This document shows positions 34,427-42,813 of a stretch of DNA of 64,000 nucleotides, piece after piece. The translations under genes and the position numbers were made by a program. The stretch lies in NCBI GenBank assembly GCA_002721895.1, contig PBLV01000046.1, positions 1 to 64,000 of the forward strand. The letters run 5' to 3'. Numbering within the stretch: position 1 is the stretch's first letter; each line of letters opens with the position of its first letter. The notes below the pieces were generated by a model that ran no database searches, was not told where the DNA came from, and saw only the letters and a program-made list of their open reading frames with translations. Origin of the DNA: Verrucomicrobiales bacterium (lineage in GTDB: Bacteria > Verrucomicrobiota > Verrucomicrobiae > Limisphaerales > UBA1100).

Positions 34427-35369
34427 TTTTGGGTGTCCCCACGAGGAATGCGCTAAGGTTGTCTGCAGCTATCTCCATGAGGCGGGCGCGGGCGGACCGA
34501 GTGGCCCAACCGATGTGCGGGGTGATAATTATGTTCTTGGCGGCGAACAACGAGTTGTCCGCGCAAGGCGGCTCCGTGGACAACACATCCGTAGCCGCGC
34601 CGGCGATCTGGCCGGAATTCAGGGCGGCGACCAGTGCTGCTTCGTCGACCAATGGACCACGGGCGGTGTTGATGAGGAAGGCCGTTGGCTTCATGGACGC
34701 AAGCAGCGGCGCGTTCACGAATTCCCTGTTCTCGTCAGTCAGTGGACAGTGAAGGCTGACAATGTCGGCTTCACGAAAGAGCGCGTTCCGTTCGACAAAC
34801 CGGACGCCAGCAATCTTCCGGGGCGTGCGGGTATGAACCAAGATTTTCATCCCAAACGCCTGCGCAAGCCGAGCCACGGCCTGACCAATGGCACCGAAAC
34901 CCACCAATCCCAGAGTCAAGCCGTCAAGTTCCACAAGTGGCTTTTTCCAGTAACAAAAATCCGGGCACTTCGCCCATTCGCCAGCCTTAACGCTGTCGGA
35001 ATGGAGAGCCGGCTGGGATGCCAACTCGAGCATCAAGGCTAGGGTCATTTGGGCAACCGCTTGGGTGCCGTATCCTGGGATGTTGGTGACCGGGATGCCC
35101 CACTGCCGGGCTGCGGCGATGTCGACAACGTTGAAGCCGGTGGCCAGAACGCCAATATACTTCAACGCGGGAAGGGCACTAATGGCCTCGGCGGGGAGCA
35201 ATGCCTTGTTGGTAAAAACAATCTCGGCGTGGGTGGCGCGTTCAACCACCTGCCCCGGCGGTGTGCGGTCGTGGACGGCAAAGCTACCCTGTGCGGCGAT
35301 GGCATCCCACGAGAGATCACCGGGATTGAGGGTGAACCCATCCAAGACAACGATGTTTGGCCGGGACAT
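34413..35369 (-). CDS. D-2-hydroxyacid dehydrogenase (glycerate/hydroxypyruvate reductase-like)
   Basis: 318 residues. NAD-binding GLVGFGAIGQAVARLAQ, the catalytic Arg in NTARGPLVDE, the Glu in DVLSTEPP and the His in TPHIGWATR define the D-isomer specific 2-hydroxyacid dehydrogenase family. GVLATGFNVVDIAAAR is typical of the glycerate dehydrogenase branch. It reduces hydroxypyruvate or a related 2-oxoacid with NAD(P)H. It is divergent from the MORN gene at 35457, with about 90 bases between. Confidence 0.9.
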   Translation of the reverse strand: MSRPNIVVLDGFTLNPGDLSWDAIAAQGSFAVHDRTPPGQVVERATHAEIVFTNKALLPAEAISALPALKYIGVLATGFNVVDIAAARQWGIPVTNIPGYGTQAVAQMTLALMLELASQPALHSDSVKAGEWAKCPDFCYWKKPLVELDGLTLGLVGFGAIGQAVARLAQAFGMKILVHTRTPRKIAGVRFVERNALFREADIVSLHCPLTDENREFVNAPLLASMKPTAFLINTARGPLVDEAALVAALNSGQIAGAATDVLSTEPPCADNSLFAAKNIIITPHIGWATRSARARLMEIAADNLSAFLVGTPKNVIN

Positions 35370-35456
35370 GGGGAGAGGGTACTGGATGTCCCTTCAAGGT
35401 CGAGTCATCAAAATGGCACTTGAAAACTGGGGCCTGAAAATCGAGACTTTGCGCCC

Positions 35457-36041
35457 ATGACAGCCGATGCAAGAAAACGCCCGGTCAAGTACTCCCAACT
35501 GGAGTGGCGCAATAAAGCGGGGGAAACATTTGACGCGTTCCGTGAGGATTGTTTGGCGTACCTGAAGGAGACGGACGCGCTGTTCAGCGGGTGCGCGGTG
35601 GAATTGGGCGAGAACGGCAAGGTGATACTGGAGGGAAATTTCCATGAAGGTCGTCCGCATGGGGAGGAAATCTGGTTCCATGAAAATGGAAACCGCAATT
35701 CTCTGGTGACCTTCCAGCACGGCCTCCGACACGGGCCACACCTAGTCTGGCATGAGGACGGGGAACTGCAGATTGACGTCTGCTATAACAAGGGAAAACG
35801 GGACGGGCGCCACTCGGTGTTCTACGAAAGCGGACAAAAACGGTCACAGGCCGATTTCGTCAACGACAAGCTACACGGCCTCTACATCACTTGGCACGAG
35901 GATGGGACGAAGAAAAGCGAGCGAACATTTAAAGACGGGGCGGAGGTGAAGCGCCGTGAATGGAAACGCGACGGGGCACAAAAGGATTTGAAGAACTGGA
36001 CCCCGACAGGAACCGCGCGCGAGGCAGCGGTGGAGGCATAA
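35457..36041 (+). CDS. MORN-variant repeat protein
   Basis: 194 residues. Five or so repeats of the G..HG....YHE.G pattern are visible (EGRPHGEEIWFHENG, HGLRHGPHLVWHEDG, KGKRDGRHSVFYESG, NDKLHGLYITWHEDG), the bacterial MORN_2 type. No signal peptide. An all-beta solenoid for binding is predicted; partner unknown. Its stop is directly abutted by the RidA stop on the other strand (no gap). Confidence 0.88.
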   Translation: MTADARKRPVKYSQLEWRNKAGETFDAFREDCLAYLKETDALFSGCAVELGENGKVILEGNFHEGRPHGEEIWFHENGNRNSLVTFQHGLRHGPHLVWHEDGELQIDVCYNKGKRDGRHSVFYESGQKRSQADFVNDKLHGLYITWHEDGTKKSERTFKDGAEVKRREWKRDGAQKDLKNWTPTGTAREAAVEA

Positions 36042-36503
36042 TCAGTCCGAAACCTCGGCAATCAGACTGAGTTGCACGGCGGCATCAAGAGGCATTTCGT
36101 TGATGCCCAGTGCCAACCGAGTGTGCCGGCCCTTCTCACCAAACACTTCCGCGACCAGATCCGAGGCTCCGTTTAAAACCTGCGGATGCGCGCGAAAACC
36201 AGGCGCGCAGTGCACATATCCTTCAAGTCGGACAATTTGCTGGATTTTGGCCAGGTTCCCAGTCGCAGCCTTGAGCTGGGCAACGGCATTGAGGGCGCAC
36301 AGGCGGGCGGCCTGATAGCCGGCCTCGACAGAAACCTCGGCCCCCAGTTTGCCGACGAAAGCAATTTCGCCGTCGCGAAATGGAAGCTGGCCGGATGTAA
36401 AAACGAGGCCGCCGACCCGCACCCAAGGCTGATAGGCAGCCACGGCAGCAGGCGGCTCCGGAAGCACAATGCCCATTTCAGTCAGTTTCTCCTCGGGGGT
36501 CAT
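36042..36503 (-). CDS. RidA/YjgF-family protein
   Basis: 153 residues. The family core is present: VRVGGLVFTSGQLPFRDGEI, AARLCALNAVAQLKA, VRLEGYVHCAPGFRAHPQVLNGAS and the conserved arginine in RHTRLALGINEMPL. RidA proteins deaminate reactive enamine/imine intermediates from PLP enzymes. It overlaps the STAS gene by four bases and is the last of a unit BFN-HolA-STAS-RidA. The role in that unit is unclear. Confidence 0.9.
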   Translation of the reverse strand: MTPEEKLTEMGIVLPEPPAAVAAYQPWVRVGGLVFTSGQLPFRDGEIAFVGKLGAEVSVEAGYQAARLCALNAVAQLKAATGNLAKIQQIVRLEGYVHCAPGFRAHPQVLNGASDLVAEVFGEKGRHTRLALGINEMPLDAAVQLSLIAEVSD

Positions 36504-36994
36504 GGCTGGTCCTGATTTTTGAGGTCCTCTTCCAGGAAACGGGTGACATCCTTAAAGCGCGGAATGTTGTCGGCATTCAACTCCATCAACAAACGGTGTG
36601 CTTCCAGACTGGTTTCAGTCAATTCACGCTTGGCAGCGGGCGCGGATTCGGCCTGCTCCATTTGCGCGGTCAAGGGGTTCTCGCCTTGCCCCACCTTGAA
36701 AAAGTCAAGCACCCCCAGATTATCAAGCAAGCCGGTGATGCGGTCCGACGGGTTGAGTAACTCAATGGGTTTCTCAAGTCGCTGGGACAGGCTAGCCAAG
36801 ACGCCCAAAAACGTGCTGTCCATGTTGACACAATCCGTCAAGTCCAGCAGCAGGGCGTGGCCGGCGTCGGCACAGAGCTTATTGGCCACGTTTTTAAAAC
36901 CCGGGCTGGCGTTGAAGTTCGCGGGGCCATTAATCTTGATGCAGACAACGCCGGCGACCATCGCAACCTCAAGGTGAGTCCCGTTGGCCCCCAT
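36500..36994 (-). CDS. STAS-domain anti-sigma-factor antagonist-like protein
   Basis: 164 residues. The N-terminal 105 residues form a STAS fold: ALLLDLTDCVNMDSTFLGVLASL contains the phosphorylatable Ser/Thr position (DST) of SpoIIAA-like proteins. The remaining C-terminal helical tail (about 110-164) is not part of the STAS fold. No partner kinase or anti-sigma gene is visible nearby. Overlaps holA by one base and RidA by four. Confidence 0.85.
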   Translation of the reverse strand: MGANGTHLEVAMVAGVVCIKINGPANFNASPGFKNVANKLCADAGHALLLDLTDCVNMDSTFLGVLASLSQRLEKPIELLNPSDRITGLLDNLGVLDFFKVGQGENPLTAQMEQAESAPAAKRELTETSLEAHRLLMELNADNIPRFKDVTRFLEEDLKNQDQP

Positions 36995-38169
36995 CAGGCA
37001 ACAGTCCTTTCTCTGGCCAAAATTCTGGTGAGAGTTTGCTGCAGGAGAAACGTGTCATCCAGTGAACTGGAAACGAGGCGGCGATTGCACTGGAGAAGGA
37101 GATCAAGGGCACGGACAAGCTCATCCCGGGTCCAATGGCGAGCCTGTTCGGTGGCACGAAAAAGGACGTATGGGTTAAGCGAAAGCGGATTCAGCTTGCG
37201 CTCCCCAGGAAATGCGCCGGCGGGAACACGCTCAAGCTGCGGCTTGAATTGGGGGAAATTTCGCGCCGGCCGAATCCAGCCGGCGTCCATCATGGCACGA
37301 GCGAACAGTAGGGAACGCACCTTGCTGACTAGGCCGTACAGCAAGCCGATGCTGGACCTGTTGCGATCTCCTCTCATCGCCCAGATTTCCTCATCCAACC
37401 GGCGCAGCAACAGGGAAATCTTGCGATCCCCCAGGGCATCGCCCAGAGCAAACGCGCGGGCGTGTTTGCCGCGCGTGACAATAGCGGCCACATCAGCAAC
37501 CGTCGCGGCGCGACGGCCACCAACATACAAGGCCAGCTTCTCGCATTCGCTGATAAGCGCCCGACGATCCGGCCCCACGGCCTGCACGAGTTCCTGCTGA
37601 GCGTCAAAATCCAGCCGCACTTCAAGGGCGCGCATCTTGGCGGTGACAAGTTGTTCAGCCTTGCCCGCCCAGTCGCGATCATCAATGGACAAAGCCTCAA
37701 AAATCTCCACATACCCCTGCTTGGCGACCGTCTTGTAAAACCCCTTCCGCTTGTCCACCTTGCCGGCGCTGACCAGTAGTTTTACACCCTGCCAGTCGAA
37801 GGCCTTCAATTCCGTGGCCAAGTCCGCCAAGCCCATGTTGACATCAGCAGCCCGGGCGGTGCGATCATCCACAAGAAAGTTGCAGTCCTTGAACCAAACT
37901 ACTTTGGCACCCCCGAAGAAAGGAAGGGTTTGCAACGCCTCATGCAAACGGGCCAGTGCGCGAGTCGCCTCGGAGGCGTTGGCAGCAGTAGCCTCCAAGA
38001 TCTCGTGATCCATCCCTCCCGCAGCATCACACCAGCCCTGAAAAACCTGCCGGGCACGGGCCGAGACAGCGAAATCATCCTCGCCATGGATGAGGGCGAG
38101 CGGCTGTTCCGGAAGGGCGGCGGCCTTATTCTTCGGATTCTTCGCTGGCACCTTCGTTGATCCGCTCAA
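36994..38169 (-). CDS. holA: DNA polymerase III delta subunit
   Basis: 391 residues. LALIHGEDDFAVSARARQVF, AALARLHEALQTLPFFGGAKVVWFKDCNFL, and the C-terminal domain with GLLYGLVSKVRSLLFARA fit the HolA clamp-loader subunit, with the usual lack of a Walker motif. About 30-50 residues longer than typical. Its start region overlaps the end of the bifunctional nuclease gene by 44 bases, longer than normal; a start further in would shorten an N-terminal Lys/Ala tail without touching the core. Confidence 0.88.
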   Translation of the reverse strand: MSGSTKVPAKNPKNKAAALPEQPLALIHGEDDFAVSARARQVFQGWCDAAGGMDHEILEATAANASEATRALARLHEALQTLPFFGGAKVVWFKDCNFLVDDRTARAADVNMGLADLATELKAFDWQGVKLLVSAGKVDKRKGFYKTVAKQGYVEIFEALSIDDRDWAGKAEQLVTAKMRALEVRLDFDAQQELVQAVGPDRRALISECEKLALYVGGRRAATVADVAAIVTRGKHARAFALGDALGDRKISLLLRRLDEEIWAMRGDRNRSSIGLLYGLVSKVRSLLFARAMMDAGWIRPARNFPQFKPQLERVPAGAFPGERKLNPLSLNPYVLFRATEQARHWTRDELVRALDLLLQCNRRLVSSSLDDTFLLQQTLTRILARERTVA

Positions 38170-38584
38170 GAAACTCGCTCATGTCCTCCACCCGTTCAAA
38201 CAGGTCGGCAGCGACATAAACAGGGACTTTTTGCGAGGCCGCAATGGCCAGGCAATCGCTGGGTCGGGCATCCAGTTCGACAATTTTGGTCCCCAGCTCA
38301 TTCTCCATTTTTAAAATAATGCGCGCGAAGTAGGTGGAGTTTTTTAATTCCGTCACGATCACGCGCTCGACATCGATACCAAACCCGGTGAAGACATTGC
38401 CCATGAGATCGTGCGTAAGCGGCCGTTCCTTGGGGGCATCGCGCAGGAACATCCCGATGACCGAGGCCATGTTGGACTCGACCTGAATGACAAACACTTT
38501 TTCGTCGTTGCCAATGAAGATCGCCGCGCCGCTGTTGGCAGGCAGGATTCCCCGAATCTGGACTGGCAAGACTTCGCCGCTCAC
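38126..38584 (-). CDS. Bifunctional nuclease-like (DUF151/BFN) protein
   Basis: 152 residues from GTG 38584 (VSGEVLPVQIRGIL), matching the family start; a further GTG at 38617 would add MFWPSWAYSCT, which looks non-native. VFVIQVESNMASVIGMFL, RPLTHDLMGNVFTGFGIDVERVIVTEL and ELDARPSDCLAIA are diagnostic of BFN. The C-terminal tail is acidic. Plant BFN proteins cut DNA and RNA; bacterial roles are open. It leads a same-strand run with holA. Confidence 0.88.
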   Translation of the reverse strand: MSGEVLPVQIRGILPANSGAAIFIGNDEKVFVIQVESNMASVIGMFLRDAPKERPLTHDLMGNVFTGFGIDVERVIVTELKNSTYFARIILKMENELGTKIVELDARPSDCLAIAASQKVPVYVAADLFERVEDMSEFLERINEGASEESEE

Positions 38585-38639
38585 GGTGCAACTGTACGCC
38601 CATGATGGCCAAAACACAAGAGGCGGACGGGAAATGCTT

Positions 38640-38669
38640 GCCCATCCCGCGTCGCCGGGCAGGATGGGC
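38640..38669. promoter_or_regulatory. Inverted repeat between the divergent BFN and hldE2-like genes
   Basis: GCCCATCC (38640-38647) and GGATGGGC (38662-38669) are perfect inverse complements around a 14-base spacer. The right arm ends two bases before the ATG at 38672, so it could be an operator for one or both genes or a hairpin that covers the start codon. Confidence 0.4.
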
Positions 38670-38671
38670 GC

Positions 38672-39157
38672 ATGACGTTCCGGGATAAAATTGTCCCCTT
38701 GGAAAAACTAGCCACTTGGCGGGAGGCATGGCGTGCCCGCGGGCAGCGGCTGGCGGCGACCAACGGCTGTTTTGATATCCTGCACGCCGGCCACGTGAAT
38801 TACCTCGCCGAGGCCCGCGAACAAGCCGACGCGCTGCTAGTGGGCTTGAACAGTGACCACTCCGTGCAAGCACTCAAGGGCAACGGACGCCCCGTCCAGA
38901 CTGAGGCCGATCGCGCGCTGGTGTTGGCCGCGCTGGAATCCGTGGACGGGGTCTGCATTTTTAACGAAACCCGGGCCACACAGTTCCTGAAGGTTGCCCA
39001 GCCGGATGTCTACGTGAAAGGCGGCGATTACACCGTGGACGAACTCCCCGCCGAGGAGCGCGCCGTGGTGGATGCTGCCGGCGGAAGCATCGTGGTGCTG
39101 GGCCATGTGCCCGGCCAATCCTCCACCGGGTTGGCCGACCGTATTGCGCGTTTGTGA
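38672..39157 (+). CDS. rfaE2: D-glycero-beta-D-manno-heptose 1-phosphate adenylyltransferase (RfaE2/HldE C-terminal type)
   Basis: 161 residues. ATNGCFDILHAGHVNYLAEAREQADALLVGLNSD gives the nucleotidyltransferase HxGH motif and the typical phosphate-binding loop, VYVKGGDYTVDELPE-like segment (VYVKGGDYTVDELPA) is diagnostic of the heptose enzyme. It activates heptose for LPS core synthesis, so the cell has an LPS-like outer membrane. Here it stands alone without the kinase (HldE N-terminal) half. Confidence 0.93.
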   Translation: MTFRDKIVPLEKLATWREAWRARGQRLAATNGCFDILHAGHVNYLAEAREQADALLVGLNSDHSVQALKGNGRPVQTEADRALVLAALESVDGVCIFNETRATQFLKVAQPDVYVKGGDYTVDELPAEERAVVDAAGGSIVVLGHVPGQSSTGLADRIARL

Positions 39158-39193
39158 GTTGCCCAAACTCGTCCCGAAGCGTATACGGGAGGC

Positions 39194-39760
39194 ATGAAGG
39201 CCGCAGTCCTCTCTTCTTTGTTCCTCTCCGCCACCATGGTCGTAGCCCAAGATCTCCAGCCACCTGAGCCAGCTCCCGTTCCCCCGGATGGCTTTGGCGA
39301 GCCACAGCCACCGATGATGGGTGGCGGCATGGCGATGCCCGGTTTTGTGGATTTTGGCGGCCCCGGTAGATTTGAAATCAAGACCGTTCAAATCATCCCC
39401 GAAGGGGGCGACAAGCCTGCCCTCTTCACCCTGAAGCTCGACACACAAACCGGCCAAATCTGGCAAATGAAACTGGACGTCCGGACCAAGCGCCTGACCC
39501 TCGTACCCGTGGGCGGAGGCCAGCCCCCGCACTTTAATGGTGGACGCCCCGGTGTAGGCTTCGGGGTGGTGCCCGGTGGCGGCGCTGTTCCTCCCGGTAT
39601 CAATGTTTTCCCCGGTGGTGTGCCCGGCGGCGGCGCGCCACCCCTGCCTGACGGCCCCGCCTTTCCCCAGCCTGGCCCCAACATCCAACCCGGCATCGCG
39701 CCCCGGCCTTTTCCGAACCTTCCACCGCGTAGACCCGCGCCGCCACAGGAAGGGCGGTAA
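39194..39760 (+). CDS. Secreted Gly/Pro-rich protein of unknown function
   Basis: 188 residues with signal peptide MKAAVLSSLFLSATMVVAQ. Only a short central segment (about 58-105; FEIKTVQIIPEGGDKPALFTLKLDTQTG) looks folded; the rest consists of Pro/Gly stretches (GFGVVPGGGAVPPGINVF). The sequence suggests an exported or surface linker protein. It lies between hldE2-like and guaB on the same strand without obvious functional link. Confidence 0.65.
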   Translation: MKAAVLSSLFLSATMVVAQDLQPPEPAPVPPDGFGEPQPPMMGGGMAMPGFVDFGGPGRFEIKTVQIIPEGGDKPALFTLKLDTQTGQIWQMKLDVRTKRLTLVPVGGGQPPHFNGGRPGVGFGVVPGGGAVPPGINVFPGGVPGGGAPPLPDGPAFPQPGPNIQPGIAPRPFPNLPPRRPAPPQEGR

Positions 39761-39805
39761 ACAATTCCCACTTGTCACGCCACGCGGCTCCGGGCATCCT
39801 TGCCC

Positions 39806-41368
39806 ATGGCAGTCGCGCATGACCCCGAGCCGCGCCATTACATGGCGGCGGACGATTTTTTCCACGTTCAGGGCACACTCGCGTTGACGTATGACGACGT
39901 CACGCTGGCCACCCGCTACTCAGAAGTTCTGCCCCGCGACACGGTTTTAGACACCTCCCTTGCCGAAGGTCTTTCCCTCAACCTGCCCATCCTCTCAGCT
40001 GACATGGACACCGTCACGGAATCCGGCATGGCCATCGCCATGGCCCTCAACGGCGGCTTGGGCCTCATCCACTACAACATGCCGGAGAAACAGCAGATCA
40101 AGGAAGTAGACCGGGTTAAAAACCACGTGCATGGGTTGATCCAGGATCCCATTACCGTTCCGCCCGGGCAAATGGTCGGGGACGTGGTGAGAATGATGGA
40201 GGAACACAAGTTTGCTTTCAGCACTTTTCCGGTGGTAGAGGAAGGAGGCCGGCTGGCGGGCCTGCTTTCGGGCAGCGTGGTGAGGCCGCGATATGCGCAT
40301 CGGAAAGTGTCTGAGGCCATGATCGCCCGCGATCAGGTGCATGCCATTCATGAGAAAGATCTGGACCCTGATCCGATTGCGGTGGCCGATAAATTTTTCA
40401 CCGATCACCCCGGCATCAACAAACTTCTGGTGGTGGGCGATGACGACCAGTTGCGCGGCTTGTTCACGATGAGCGACGTGGAACGCATCACGATGGAAAA
40501 GAAGGCACAGTTCCGCCCCGCGCGCGACAGCCAGTTCCGCCTTCTCTGTGGCGCGGCCGTTTCCGCCACACGTAACGCCTTTGGTGAACTGGATCGTGAC
40601 CGCATCCGCGACCACGTGGACGCCTTGGTGGAGCGGGGTCTGGATGTGGTTGCCGTCTCCACCGCGCACGGGCATACGAAAGGCGTCGGCGAAACCATCC
40701 GTGTCATCCGCGAGGCCCACCCCAGCCTGCCCATCATTGCTGGTAACGTCACTTCCGCCGAGGGCGTGGAATTCCTTGCCGATTGCGGCGCAAACGCCAT
40801 CAAGGTGGGCCAAGGGCCGGGCTCCATTTGCACCACGCGAGTCGTGGCCGGCGTGGGTATTCCGCAATTGACGGCGCTCTATGTCACCTCGCGCGCGGCG
40901 CGGGATGCCGGCGTGAGTATCATTGCCGATGGCGGCATCACCAAGAGTGGCGATATCGTCAAAGCCCTGACCTTGGCCGATGCTGTCATCTGCGGAGGCC
41001 TCTTCGCCGGCTGCGCCGAGGCACCCGGCCAAATCATGGAAATCGGGGGCAAACTCTACAAGCAGTACCGTGGGATGGGCAGCCACGCCGCGATGGAGGC
41101 GGGTTCAGCCGCGCGTTACGGCCACATCAAGGGTGGCAACAGCAAGATCGCGGCCGAGGGCGTAGAGGCGTTAAAGGAAGTTTCCGGGTCGGTGGACCAG
41201 ACCCTCACCCAGTTGATCGGCGGCATCCAGAGCGGCATGGGTTATCTCGGCTCGGCCAACCTGGCCGCCCTGCGTCAGCGCGCGCGCTATATTCGCATCA
41301 GCCCCGCTGGACAACGCGAGGCCGGCGCGCACGACGTCATTGAAATGAAGGCGGGCGGCAACAACTAA
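39806..41368 (+). CDS. guaB: IMP dehydrogenase
   Basis: 520 residues from ATG 39806 (TTG 39800 and ATG 39842 are alternatives; none has a Shine-Dalgarno). [13 protein letters not shown] near residue 70, two CBS domains (about 105-235), the NAD/IMP-binding [15 protein letters not shown] with the active-site Cys at about residue 342, [17 protein letters not shown] and the [10 protein letters not shown] flap identify it. It catalyses the committed step of guanine nucleotide synthesis. The family is usually about 490 residues; the excess is at the N-terminus. Confidence 0.96.
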   Translation: MAVAHDPEPRHYMAADDFFHVQGTLALTYDDVTLATRYSEVLPRDTVLDTSLAEGLSLNLPILSADMDTVTESGMAIAMALNGGLGLIHYNMPEKQQIKEVDRVKNHVHGLIQDPITVPPGQMVGDVVRMMEEHKFAFSTFPVVEEGGRLAGLLSGSVVRPRYAHRKVSEAMIARDQVHAIHEKDLDPDPIAVADKFFTDHPGINKLLVVGDDDQLRGLFTMSDVERITMEKKAQFRPARDSQFRLLCGAAVSATRNAFGELDRDRIRDHVDALVERGLDVVAVSTAHGHTKGVGETIRVIREAHPSLPIIAGNVTSAEGVEFLADCGANAIKVGQGPGSICTTRVVAGVGIPQLTALYVTSRAARDAGVSIIADGGITKSGDIVKALTLADAVICGGLFAGCAEAPGQIMEIGGKLYKQYRGMGSHAAMEAGSAARYGHIKGGNSKIAAEGVEALKEVSGSVDQTLTQLIGGIQSGMGYLGSANLAALRQRARYIRISPAGQREAGAHDVIEMKAGGNN

Positions 41369-41381
41369 AACCGGGGCGCGA

Positions 41382-41612
41382 TTAAAAAGTAACGCGCTCG
41401 TTCATGCGACCGCACTGGGGACACCGGGAAGATTCCACATCCGCATCATCAGTGTAGACATAGCGGCAGTCTTCCGTGGCACAGCGGAATACATGGTCGC
41501 GGATGGGGTCCGCGTCAAAGATGCCCTGCCGCCGGCGGGTCCGCCAAGCCAGCCAAGTGAGCGCCAGCAAAAATGCCGCGAGCAGGAGTGGGATGAACTG
41601 GTGCGGAGCCAT
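41382..41612 (-). CDS. Small membrane protein with a zinc-ribbon
   Basis: 76 residues from the ATG that overlaps the stop of the TonB-like gene (TGATG). One hydrophobic helix (PLLLAAFLLALTWLAW) is followed by two CxxC-like pairs (CATEDCRYVY and SSRCPQCGR), a rubredoxin-like zinc ribbon. Last gene of the ExbB/ExbD/TonB-like cluster; it may be a small accessory or assembly factor, or unrelated. Convergent to guaB with a 13-base gap. Confidence 0.7.
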   Translation of the reverse strand: MAPHQFIPLLLAAFLLALTWLAWRTRRRQGIFDADPIRDHVFRCATEDCRYVYTDDADVESSRCPQCGRMNERVTF

Positions 41613-42427
41613 CAGCGGGGCAGGACGGTTTTCACGGGCAATGAACGCTGGAGGACATTCGTAACTCCATCCGGGTGGGTGTGCCAATTGAAGATCAGGT
41701 TTCCCGTGGCCATGTCGCGCAGGGAAAACAGGTCTTCCGGGGGGGCATTGGTCAGCGGTTTAAAACGAATGGCACGGGCATGCTCCAGAGCGCGGGCATC
41801 CACCGTGGCATTGCCACACGGACTCAACAGGCGGGTGTTCAAGACCAGCCCACTGGAAGCAACATCCACCTGGACTATGGAAGGCGGCAGCACATCGGTG
41901 TGGGCCCAGGAAGCAAGTGTCAGGTTGCCCTCCAATCCGCGGTCGGCCAAGGGTCCGGTGCGCTCCAGAAACGAGGCGAACCGCATCCGCACTGGCGGAG
42001 GATCAACCCGGGCCAATTCCGGTGGCGGCTTTTCAAAAACAGCGGGTGCAACGGCACGATTTGTCCGGAGAAACTCGGCCAACACACGGCCCATGTCACT
42101 GGCGTTATACTCCAGCCATTCCTGCTTCGGGATCCATTGGTAAAACTCGTGATGCGGCAGGCCGCGGTTGGTCAGCCATGCCGCGGAATGGCCGTAGCGG
42201 TTTGGCAAGGCAAGCCATGCGGGGTCCGTGGCTGCGAGATGCTCCAGCAGTCCGGGATGGCTGACGGGCAAAAGTGTGGTTTCGGATTCTTGAGATTGCC
42301 CGGCATGCCTACTGCTCCCGGTAATCGTGTATATGCCACCGACGAGAATTGCAAAAATCAGGCCGATGAACACCATCCACTGCGGGCCGGACCAGCGGGC
42401 GTCAACTGGCGGTTGATCCTTCATCAC
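41612..42427 (-). CDS. TonB-like membrane-anchored protein
   Basis: 271 residues. A single N-terminal helix (QWMVFIGLIFAILVGGIYTITG) anchors the protein; the C-terminal 80 residues (VQVDVASSGLVLNTRLLSP, DARALEHARAIRFKPLT) have the TonB C-terminal domain pattern (V...G.V......S.......A..........F.P). The central region (about 45-175) is Pro-rich only in part. It overlaps the exbD-like gene by four bases, so ExbB, ExbD and this protein form one unit for energising an outer-membrane receptor, or a Tol/biopolymer transport relative. No receptor gene is near. Confidence 0.75.
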   Translation of the reverse strand: MMKDQPPVDARWSGPQWMVFIGLIFAILVGGIYTITGSSRHAGQSQESETTLLPVSHPGLLEHLAATDPAWLALPNRYGHSAAWLTNRGLPHHEFYQWIPKQEWLEYNASDMGRVLAEFLRTNRAVAPAVFEKPPPELARVDPPPVRMRFASFLERTGPLADRGLEGNLTLASWAHTDVLPPSIVQVDVASSGLVLNTRLLSPCGNATVDARALEHARAIRFKPLTNAPPEDLFSLRDMATGNLIFNWHTHPDGVTNVLQRSLPVKTVLPR

Positions 42428-42813
42428 TGACCAAACAATCCCGGCCGCGTGGCCAGCAGAACCTGTTTCACCCCCGCATTACGCAACAACCTGGCAATCT
42501 CCATGATGCGCTCATAGGACAACGAACGGTCCGCCTGAAGCGCGACAACCACCCCTGCCCCACGCCGCTGCAAGGCTTCGCCCAGCGCGTCGGCCGTGAT
42601 GCGCTGATTGTCAAAATAAAGATGACCGCCGGCATCCACGGCCACAGCCACGGCCTGACCAGGGACAGGCGGCCCAGTGTCTCCCACAGGCAGGTTTACC
42701 GCCTCGCCTGGAGCCATCATCAGAAGAAAATAAAGGAGCAAAAAGAACACCCCCGCCAAGGGCGCAGCCTCAGGCGACCGACAAAGCAGTTTTGCGCGAC
42801 GGGGAAATTTCAT
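42424..42813 (-). CDS. exbD: ExbD/TolR-like protein lacking the membrane aspartate
   Basis: 129 residues. The N-terminal membrane helix reads APLAGVFFLLLYFLLMM; where E. coli ExbD has its essential Asp25 (TPLVDV), this one has Gly21 (codon at 42751-42753). The periplasmic domain keeps the ExbD pattern (VAVAVDAGGHLYFDNQRI ... VVVALQADRSLSYERIMEIARLL). Overlaps the ExbB-like gene by four bases. Proton-driven function may be lost or replaced by another residue or subunit. Confidence 0.85.
   Translation of the reverse strand: MKFPRRAKLLCRSPEAAPLAGVFFLLLYFLLMMAPGEAVNLPVGDTGPPVPGQAVAVAVDAGGHLYFDNQRITADALGEALQRRGAGVVVALQADRSLSYERIMEIARLLRNAGVKQVLLATRPGLFGQ

Noticed and set aside
39995..41086. 363-residue frame on the minus strand
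   Set aside because: Antisense to guaB, which is unambiguous.
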